Positions 1 through 5,570 of a DNA stretch of 8,795 bases are shown here, in pieces. Both the position numbers and the translations under genes were made by a program. Within the stretch, counting starts at the first letter, position 1. Each line of letters starts with the position of its first letter. This DNA comes from Planctomycetaceae bacterium (GTDB lineage Bacteria > Planctomycetota > Planctomycetia > Pirellulales > Pirellulaceae): assembly GCA_003455945.1 (NCBI GenBank), contig DMPQ01000267.1, positions 6,603-15,397 on the forward strand. Direction: 5' to 3'. The notes under the pieces were generated by a model, which was not told the DNA's origin, made no database searches, and saw only the letters and a list, made by a program, of their open reading frames with translations.

Positions 1-779
1 GGACGTACCCGCCGGACGAATCGAACGGCGACGAAACGACGCCGGCGGAGGAAGACGAAACCGCGGATGAGGAGCTTCCGTCGGTCCACCGTCGCGCCGA
101 GGTAATGCGCTACACCGACGGAACGCCGGCGATCGTCGAGCGAGTGCTGGGAGCGGGGCGAGTCGTCGTCTGGACCTCACCGATCGGCGAACGGGTCGGA
201 GCCTCGGATGCGGAGCGTTGGAGTCGGCTGACGGTCGGCGAATGTTGGCCCTACTTCCTGCTCGCGAATCGATTGGCCGAACATCTGGTCGCGATCCCCG
301 ACGCCCGTCTGAATCGACGTGTCGGCGATGTCGTCGATCTCGAATGGGAAGGGACCGAGCCGCCCGAGACGCTGACCTACTTTCCGCCCGACGGCGGCGA
401 ACCGGAGCGAGTCCGCGGACAGCGCCAGCGGTGGACGATCCGCTTCACCGACTCGATCGGTCACTATCGGTTCAAGGGAGGGGACCCGGTCCGGACCCTC
501 GGTTTCAGCATCAACGTCGACGAAACGGAGACCGATCTCGAGCCGATCACGGACGACGAACTCGACGAGCGATTGGGTGCCGAAAGATACCGTGTCGCTC
601 GCGAGCTGGAAGAGCTGCGGCGCGAGCAGGGATCGGCGCGGCGGGGCGAGAGTTTCTTCGGACTGCTCGTGTCGATCCTCCCATGGCTGATGGCGGCGGA
701 GTATCTGTTCGCGCAACGTTTCCATTCGACCGCAGGACCCGTGAAGTCGATCGCGGCGCGAGGGGAGACGAGCCGATGA
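1..779 (+). CDS. BatA-like membrane protein, C-terminal part (5' end outside window)
   Basis: The frame is open from the window edge (first full codon at base 3) and ends at TGA 777-779, giving 258 visible residues. An ATG at 105 is internal, because clearly coding sequence precedes it. Order seen: an acidic linker (bases 15-74); a segment 'DGTPAIVERVLGAGRVVVWTSPIG' in pattern (bases about 117-190) that matches the 'dG.P.lverr.G.GrV.v.tsp' stretch of planctomycete BatA-domain proteins; an Ig/carboxypeptidase-regulatory-like beta region (about 300-510); a charged helical stretch (about 550-650); one hydrophobic helix (651-716); and a short basic tail. The usual N-terminal two-helix BatA domain and VWA-like region would lie upstream. 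Members of this family sit with MoxR ATPase, DUF58 and VWA genes; the next gene fits this and overlaps by four bases. Family placement is by remembered pattern, not by search. Exact function is unknown; an envelope or stress role is inferred from the Bat name. Confidence 0.75.
   Translation, partial: TYPPDESNGDETTPAEEDETADEELPSVHRRAEVMRYTDGTPAIVERVLGAGRVVVWTSPIGERVGASDAERWSRLTVGECWPYFLLANRLAEHLVAIPDARLNRRVGDVVDLEWEGTEPPETLTYFPPDGGEPERVRGQRQRWTIRFTDSIGHYRFKGGDPVRTLGFSINVDETETDLEPITDDELDERLGAERYRVARELEELRREQGSARRGESFFGLLVSILPWLMAAEYLFAQRFHSTAGPVKSIAARGETSR
776..779 (+). promoter_or_regulatory. ATGA stop/start overlap, BatA-like to VWA gene
   Basis: The TGA ending the BatA-like gene (777-779) shares bases with the ATG of the VWA gene (776-778). 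With AGGGGAG at 761-767 inside the end of the first gene, this fixes the start of the second and suggests translational coupling, as expected for subunits of one complex. Confidence 0.8.
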
Positions 780-3046
780 GCGATTGGACGCTCGAGCCGG
801 TCGCTCCGGTCTGGATCATCGTGCTCGTTACCGGTCTGGGGCTGGGGCTGCTGGCCGTTCGTTCGACGCATCGACCGCTGGCGCTCGGACCGACTCGAAC
901 GCTCGGCGCGATCCGGATCGGCCTGATCCTGATGATGGCGGTCGCCATGCTTCGGCCGGGGTGCGTGCGAACGGTTCAGCGGCCGCAACGCGTCACGGTC
1001 GCCGTGGCGATGGACGTCAGCCGGAGCATGGAACTGCCGCACGAGGCGGGGGGAGTGTCGCGGCGCGAGAAGCTGGCGGAGGCGATTCGCGAGAACGCCG
1101 AGCTCTGGCGGCGGATTTCGGAGCGGTTCGAGCTGAAGGCATTCGTCTATGACGGCGAGCTGCGCGAGGCGTCGGTCGTCGACGGCGTTCCTGCCCTCCC
1201 CGAATCGTCCGACGGGGCGCAGACCGATCACGGCCAGACGCTCGATCGCTTGGCCGAACAGTTGCGAGGCGATCGAGTCGCGGCGCTGCTGCTGATGGGC
1301 GATGGCGTTCAGAACGCCGACTTCCCTCGGGTCGAACTCCCGCGCGCCCTGCGCGAGATCGAGCAACTCCAGGCGCCGCTGTTCGCGGTCCCGTTCGGAC
1401 GAACCGGAGCCGACGAGGCGTTCGTTGACGTGGCGGTCACGAATCTGCCCGATCAGTACGCCGTCTTCGTCAAGAACTCGTTGACCGTTCGAGCGACCGT
1501 TCGTGCGCGAGGCTTCGTCAACCGGACGCTTCCGGTGCGACTGATCCGAATCGATGCGTCGGGTGCCGAAGAGATTGTCGGAACCGCCGAAGTGACTCCG
1601 ACGAAACCCGATGACGAGTTGCCGGTCGAGCTGAACTACGCGCCGCAGGAGCCGGGCGAGTATCGATTGGTCGTTCGCGCCGACGTGCAACCGCGCGAAG
1701 TGGTCGAACGGAACAACGAGCTGACCGCCTTCCTGACCGTTCACGACGGAGGCCTGAAGGTTCTGTACCTCGAGGGGCGTCTGGACCTCGAGCAGCGCTA
1801 TCTGCGTCGTTCCCTGGCCGCATCGCAGGATCTGCAGGTCGACTTCCTGTGGATCGATCATCGCGATCGTTCGCGCTGGCCGCTGGACCTGACGAGCGCC
1901 TTGTCGGATCCGAGTTACGACGTGGTGATTCTCGGCGACCTCGATTCGCGCGCCCTGCATCGCGAAGGGGCGACCGACGGCAATCTGAAGGTGTTGGCGG
2001 ATCGAGTCGAGAAGGGGATGGGACTCGTCACGCTCGGCGGGCGTCACGCTCTCGGGCCGGGGCGCTATCAGCGGACGCCGCTCGCGGATGTCCTCCCGAT
2101 CCGGATCAACGAGTTCGAGGCGCAGGATTTCGATGCCCCGCTCAACGGCGCGTTGCACCTCGATCGCGAACTCTCGTTGCGGGTGCGCGAGTCGCATTTC
2201 CTGACGCGGCTGGGAGGCGACGACGACGAACAGGCTTGGCGTTCGCTCCCCGACCTGCTCGGCGCCAACCGGATCGCGGGGCTGAAGAGTTCGTCGCGAG
2301 TCCTGCTCGAAACCGATCGCGAGGAGCCGATTCTGGTCGTCGGATCGGCGGGCGGTCGGGTGGCGGTCTTTGCCGGCGACACGACCTGGCGCTGGTGGAC
2401 GTTCGGACGGAGCGAGACGCATCGGCGCTTCTGGAGACAGATGGTCCTCTGGGCGGCCGGTCTCGACTCGCTCGGTCGCGACGCGATCGTGGTCGATCTC
2501 GATCGGCGACGTTTCGTGCAGGGGAGCCCGGTGACCGCCGAGATCGGTGCGCGAACGGCGGCCGGAGACCCGCTCCCCGATGCCACGTTACAGGCGCGCC
2601 TGATCGGCCCGGACGGGACGAGCGACCTGACCGTACCGTCGGTCGGTGCGCTCCGAGCGATCGAGGTTTCGCCCGAACTGCTGACCGCTCCGGGAGACTA
2701 TGCCCTCGAGGTTTCGGCGGCGTTCGACGGCAACGATCTGGGAAGCCGTCGCGTCGAGTTCGTCCTGTTCGACGACGATCGGGAGAAGGGAGTCGCGGCG
2801 GCCGATCCCGAGCAGCTCGCGCGCATCGCCGCGGCGACTCGGGAAGCAGGAGGTGATCTGGTCGCTCCCGAGCGCCTGCGAGATCGTCTCGAACAGATCG
2901 CCGAATCGCCGATCGAGACCGAGATCGAGATCCCGCAGCGCTGGCGGCTGGGAGATACGACCGCCGATGCCGCCCTCTTCGTCCTGTCGTTCGTCGGGTT
3001 GTGGGCGACCGAATGGGGCCTGCGCCGTCGCTGGGGACGGGGCTGA
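776..3046 (+). CDS. VWA-domain membrane protein with glutamine-amidotransferase-like domain
   Basis: 756 residues. The start at 776 overlaps the upstream stop as ATGA and has AGGGGAG at 761-767 eight bases before it. The same frame stays open back to 218, but that stretch overlaps gene 1 and does not look like protein. Helices at about residues 11-29 and 43-60 are followed by a VWA domain (about 72-210) with the metal-binding DVSRS at 80-84, a likely third ligand T155 and a GDG at 175-177. A beta-rich linker (about 215-322) leads to an amidotransferase-like fold (about 327-560) with 'KVLYLEG', 'YDVVILGDLD' and 'LVTLGGRHALGPGRY'. A tryptophan-rich 'GDTTWRWW' (535-542) and 'RFWRQMVLWAAGLD' (551-564) are features of planctomycete homologues. 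A second beta domain (about 570-665) and a terminal helix (about 730-747) complete it. The only cysteine is C63, so the amidotransferase-like part cannot use a cysteine nucleophile. It is probably a membrane partner of the upstream BatA-like protein. Domain calls are confident; the role is not known. Confidence 0.9.
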   Translation: MSDWTLEPVAPVWIIVLVTGLGLGLLAVRSTHRPLALGPTRTLGAIRIGLILMMAVAMLRPGCVRTVQRPQRVTVAVAMDVSRSMELPHEAGGVSRREKLAEAIRENAELWRRISERFELKAFVYDGELREASVVDGVPALPESSDGAQTDHGQTLDRLAEQLRGDRVAALLLMGDGVQNADFPRVELPRALREIEQLQAPLFAVPFGRTGADEAFVDVAVTNLPDQYAVFVKNSLTVRATVRARGFVNRTLPVRLIRIDASGAEEIVGTAEVTPTKPDDELPVELNYAPQEPGEYRLVVRADVQPREVVERNNELTAFLTVHDGGLKVLYLEGRLDLEQRYLRRSLAASQDLQVDFLWIDHRDRSRWPLDLTSALSDPSYDVVILGDLDSRALHREGATDGNLKVLADRVEKGMGLVTLGGRHALGPGRYQRTPLADVLPIRINEFEAQDFDAPLNGALHLDRELSLRVRESHFLTRLGGDDDEQAWRSLPDLLGANRIAGLKSSSRVLLETDREEPILVVGSAGGRVAVFAGDTTWRWWTFGRSETHRRFWRQMVLWAAGLDSLGRDAIVVDLDRRRFVQGSPVTAEIGARTAAGDPLPDATLQARLIGPDGTSDLTVPSVGALRAIEVSPELLTAPGDYALEVSAAFDGNDLGSRRVEFVLFDDDREKGVAAADPEQLARIAAATREAGGDLVAPERLRDRLEQIAESPIETEIEIPQRWRLGDTTADAALFVLSFVGLWATEWGLRRRWGRG

Positions 3047-3101
3047 GCGGCAATTCGACCGCGGATTGGCGTCCGGTCGCTTCGGCCGTTACGCTCACCT
3101 C
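3047..3101 (+). other. Short gap between VWA gene and ABC ATPase gene
   Basis: Fifty-five bases with no convincing promoter, terminator or ribosome binding site. The sequence before ATG 3102 is pyrimidine-rich (CGCTCACCTC), so the ATPase gene may rely on readthrough translation or a non-Shine-Dalgarno start. Confidence 0.6.
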
Positions 3102-3812
3102 ATGATCCGATGTCGCAAACTCACGAAGATCTACGATCGCACGTCGCGTCGCGTCGTAGCGCTTGATGAGGTCGATCTGGATGTCGCCTCGGGCGAACGG
3201 GTCGCGCTGGTCGGTCGGAGCGGCTCGGGCAAGTCGAGTCTGCTCAATCTGCTTGCCGGTCTCGATCGTCCGAACTCGGGAACGATCGAGGTCAACGGAC
3301 GCTCGCTCGAACGTTGTTCCGCTTCCGAACTGGCGATCTACCGGCGACGCGAAATCGGAATCGTCTTCCAGGCGTTCCGACTGGTCGGGCATCGGACCGC
3401 CTTCGAGAACGTCGAGCTGCCGTTGCTGCTCGACGGGATCGACCGATCGGAGCGGCGTCGTCGAGTCGGCGAGGCACTCGAACGAGTCGGACTCGAAGGG
3501 CGATCCGGACATCGACCGGACGAGCTCTCGGGGGGCGAGCAGCAGCGAGTTGCGTTGGCTCGTGCGATCGTTCATCGGCCCCGTCTGTTGCTGGCCGACG
3601 AGCCGACCGGCAATCTCGATCCGTCCACGGCGGAGAGGGTTCTCGATCTGTTCGATGGAGTCGCGCGCGAGGGGAACACGACACTTTTCGTGATCACGCA
3701 CGACCCGAAGGTTGCCGAGCGGTCGTCGGACCGCCTGCTCCGCCTTCATGAAGGGCGACTCGCGTCCGAGCCGGATCGATCGTCTCGCATCCGGAGTGCG
3801 GAGGAGCGATGA
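3102..3812 (+). CDS. ABC transporter ATP-binding protein, LolD/MacB type
   Basis: 236 residues, the usual size for a LolD-like ATPase. All functional motifs are visible: Walker A GRSGSGKSS (38-46), Q-loop Q90, signature LSGGE (142-146), Walker B LLLADEP (162-168), D-loop around N171-L-D173 and switch histidine H200. The sequence between Walker A and the signature ('IGIVFQAFRLVGHRTAFENVELPLLL' type) is typical of the subfamily that drives MacB, LolCDE and FtsEX-like complexes, in which ATP cycling moves periplasmic domains rather than passing substrate through a membrane channel. The start at 3102 gives the normal family N-terminus (MIRCRKLTKIYD) but lacks a good Shine-Dalgarno; the frame is open upstream into gene 2 and a TTG at 3066 is a weaker alternative. 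It overlaps the permease gene by ATGA and follows gene 2 after 55 bases, so it may be cotranscribed with the Bat-like genes. The substrate cannot be read from the ATPase. Confidence 0.95.
   Translation: MIRCRKLTKIYDRTSRRVVALDEVDLDVASGERVALVGRSGSGKSSLLNLLAGLDRPNSGTIEVNGRSLERCSASELAIYRRREIGIVFQAFRLVGHRTAFENVELPLLLDGIDRSERRRRVGEALERVGLEGRSGHRPDELSGGEQQRVALARAIVHRPRLLLADEPTGNLDPSTAERVLDLFDGVAREGNTTLFVITHDPKVAERSSDRLLRLHEGRLASEPDRSSRIRSAEER
3800..3812 (+). promoter_or_regulatory. Shine-Dalgarno plus ATGA overlap, ATPase to permease
   Basis: GGAGGAG (3800-3806) lies inside the last ATPase codons just before ATG 3809-3811, which overlaps the TGA 3810-3812. The part GGAG 3800-3803 gives a spacing of five bases; the rest lies very close to the start. 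The arrangement supports coupled synthesis of the ABC pair. Confidence 0.8.
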
Positions 3813-5365
3813 GGACGATCGATCTGATCGGCATGGCGTTACGCAACCTGCGGGCGCGACCGGTGCGTTCCGCCCTCAACGCGCTCGGCATTCTGCTCGG
3901 ATCGCAGATCGTCCTGATGACGCTCGCCGGGACTCGCGGCGCCGCCGACTCGCTGCTGGCGTTGGTCGGTCAGGCGGAAGGGATGCGCCGCATCGTGGTG
4001 ATGGCAAGCGACGCCGGGATCGAACCTCCTGCGGAAGCGATCGCGGTCGATGGAGAGCAGGACGAGTCGCGTCGCCAGGCGATCGAACAGCGGCTGCGGG
4101 ACGAATGGCTCTCCAGCAACGCCGTGTATGCGCCGGTTTCGGCGGAGCAGCTCGCGATGATGCGTGGGCTGCCGCATGTCGTCGAGGTCGTTCCCGAGCG
4201 GCGGCTGTCGGTCGAGTTCCGCCGAGGCGAGACGACTTGGACGACCTTCGTCGATTCGGTTGCCGATTCCAGTCGTCAGCTCGAAGAGCAGTTGATCGTC
4301 GGACGACTTCCCCGTCCCGGAGCGACGGACGAGGTGCTGCTCAGCGAGTATGCCGCCTATCGACTCGGCGGTACGACGCGCCGCGAGGCCGAACTGCTGC
4401 TCGGCCGTTCGTTCGACGTCCGCTTTCGACGGGAGGGAGTTCCGGCGGCAGGATTGTCGCATCTGCTGTATCGCACCGGAGCCCAAGTCACGACCGACGA
4501 CGAGGCGCTGCTGGCGGAATCGGTAGCGCGATTGATCGATCGACTTCCCGAGGCGAGCCTGAGCGAGTCGCAGCGAGCGATGCTCGAAGCGATCTTTGCC
4601 CCGGCGGAGTCCGAGTCGTCGGCGGCAACCGACGAACCGAAGGCGCCGATCGAGCCGTACTTCGAACGGCGTCTGACGGTGTGCGGGATCGTCGAACTCG
4701 GCGACGACGCTCCGGGCTTCCTGCAGTTTCTCACGCGGACCGCTCCGGACGTCGGCATGAACCATCGTGGAATGGAGCCGCTTTCGGAACAGGCCGAACA
4801 GCTCGTGCCCTTCCGAACCTGCTTCGTTCAGGTCGATTCGATCGCGAACCTCGCCGCGACCGTGCGTTCGCTCGAGGAGGCCGGTCTGCAGGTCTATTCG
4901 AACACCTGGTTGATCGACGACATCGATCGACAGATCGGCATCGCCCGATGGGGCGTGATCGGCGTCGCCTCGATCGTTCTGCTCGTCACGGCGCTGGCGA
5001 TCTCGAACACGCTGGTCATCAGCGTGCTGCAGCGGATTCCCGAGTTCGGCATCATGAAGTCGATCGGCGCATCGAACCGCCAGATCCTCGGCATGATGCT
5101 CTTCGAAGGGGGCTGTCTCGGGGCACTCGGCGCGATCGGTGCCATGCTCCTGTCGTGGCCGATAGCGAGCGTGATCGAGGGGCAGGTCCAGGCCTACATC
5201 GCCTATCGGATCGGCAGTCCGTTCGACGGAGCGGTCTTCCGGACGGAGGTCGGTGACCACTTGTCGGTCATCGTCATCGCCCTGGCCATCGGCGTAGCGG
5301 CGAGTCTGCTGCCGGCGATCCGAGCCGCGCGCCTCGATCCGATCGATGCCATGAAAGGGGGCTGA
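3809..5365 (+). CDS. ABC transporter permease, FtsX/MacB/LolC family
   Basis: 518 residues. The topology is that of a MacB/LolC-type permease: a short cytoplasmic start with 'ALRNLRARPVRSALNALGILLG' in pattern, helix 1 (about 22-40), a long extracytoplasmic domain (about 50-375), then the FtsX domain with helices at about 381-407, 426-456 and 485-504. The cytoplasmic loop 'LQRIPEFGIMKSIGASNRQI' (407-426) is the family's ATPase-coupling signature, and the C-terminus 'LPAIRAARLDPIDAMKGG' (501-518) is the standard ending. The extracytoplasmic domain contains an acidic, Ala/Pro/Ser-rich stretch (about 265-282) that is probably a disordered loop. ATG 3809 overlaps the ATPase stop (ATGA) and has GGAGGAG at 3800-3806 just upstream, so coupled translation with its partner is likely. 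No MacA-like fusion protein or second permease is present, so it probably forms a homodimer with two ATPases. Substrate unknown; lipoprotein sorting, peptide or lipid export are all possible. Confidence 0.95.
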   Translation: MRTIDLIGMALRNLRARPVRSALNALGILLGSQIVLMTLAGTRGAADSLLALVGQAEGMRRIVVMASDAGIEPPAEAIAVDGEQDESRRQAIEQRLRDEWLSSNAVYAPVSAEQLAMMRGLPHVVEVVPERRLSVEFRRGETTWTTFVDSVADSSRQLEEQLIVGRLPRPGATDEVLLSEYAAYRLGGTTRREAELLLGRSFDVRFRREGVPAAGLSHLLYRTGAQVTTDDEALLAESVARLIDRLPEASLSESQRAMLEAIFAPAESESSAATDEPKAPIEPYFERRLTVCGIVELGDDAPGFLQFLTRTAPDVGMNHRGMEPLSEQAEQLVPFRTCFVQVDSIANLAATVRSLEEAGLQVYSNTWLIDDIDRQIGIARWGVIGVASIVLLVTALAISNTLVISVLQRIPEFGIMKSIGASNRQILGMMLFEGGCLGALGAIGAMLLSWPIASVIEGQVQAYIAYRIGSPFDGAVFRTEVGDHLSVIVIALAIGVAASLLPAIRAARLDPIDAMKGG

Positions 5366-5374
5366 CGTCTCCCG

Positions 5375-5388
5375 GAAGCGGTCGCTTC
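5375..5388 (+). other. Small inverted repeat after the permease gene
   Basis: GAAGCG-GT-CGCTTC, a perfect six-base inverted repeat starting ten bases after the permease stop. As RNA it would form a five-base-pair stem with a four-base loop. No T-run follows, so it is a weak terminator candidate at best. Confidence 0.4.
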
Positions 5389-5434
5389 AGATCCTGCCGG
5401 ACGATGTCCCGACATGGTTGCCGGCTCGTGGCGG

Positions 5435-5443
5435 TGTTACGAT
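5435..5443 (+). promoter_or_regulatory. Possible extended -10 promoter element
   Basis: TGTTACGAT reads as TGn followed by TACGAT, a four-of-six match to the sigma-70 -10 box with an extended TG. No good -35 box lies 16-18 bases upstream; TTGCCG at 5418-5423 is only 14 bases away. It is placed plausibly for the lipoprotein gene, in the only sizeable gap of the window. Speculative. Confidence 0.25.
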
Positions 5444-5456
5444 CGCTCCCCGGCGG

Positions 5457-5468
5457 TCCGATATCGGA
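5457..5468. promoter_or_regulatory. Perfect 12-base palindrome, possible operator
   Basis: TCCGATATCGGA is identical on both strands and lies 14 bases after the possible -10 element and about 100 bases before the lipoprotein start. That is a reasonable position for a dimeric regulator. It contains CGAT/ATCG, words very common in this DNA, so chance is a serious alternative. Confidence 0.3.
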
Positions 5469-5551
5469 ACTCCCCCGGCGCCTCGCCTGCCGAGACGTGT
5501 CGGCCGAGATCACGGTGACCGATCGCATCGCTTACGGCTCGCATGCCGGCT

Positions 5552-5564
5552 CCTTTCGGGAAGG
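5552..5564 (+). promoter_or_regulatory. Ribosome binding site of the lipoprotein gene within a small stem-loop
   Basis: GGGAAGG (5558-5564) lies six bases before ATG 5571. CCTT (5552-5555) can pair with AAGG (5561-5564), so part of the ribosome binding site could be covered by a short hairpin. The stem is only four or five pairs, so any effect on translation would be modest. Confidence 0.4.
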
Positions 5565-5570
5565 CTCCTC

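Noticed and set aside
218..775. Upstream extension of the VWA protein to an earlier start
   Set aside because: The extra residues are an arginine-rich shadow of gene 1. ATG 776 has a Shine-Dalgarno and gives the expected N-terminal helices.
464..2422. Long open frame of 652 codons on the minus strand opposite genes 1 and 2
   Set aside because: It lies antisense to two genes with clear domains, has arginine-rich, low-order composition and matches no family I know. Such antisense frames are common in this GC-rich DNA, where stop codons are rare.
2142..3749. Open frame of 535 codons on the minus strand opposite the VWA and ATPase genes
   Set aside because: It runs antisense to both, is dominated by Arg, Ser and Pro, and has no recognisable motif.
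3712..5256. Open frame of 514 codons on the + strand overlapping the permease in another frame
   Set aside because: Its Arg/Gly/Ala/Asp-rich composition is typical of a shadow frame; the overlapping permease has its full family signature.
3839..5260. Open frame of 473 codons on the minus strand opposite the permease
   Set aside because: It mirrors the permease codons, is rich in Arg, Asp and His, and has no membrane or enzyme motif. The + strand permease is certain.
5375..5388. Intrinsic terminator after the permease gene
   Set aside because: The inverted repeat is short and no T-run follows, so it is kept only as a small inverted repeat.
5418..5570. Upstream extension of the lipoprotein to a TTG start at 5418
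   Set aside because: It would bury the lipoprotein signal behind about 50 basic residues. ATG 5571 has a suitable ribosome binding site and puts the signal at the N-terminus.
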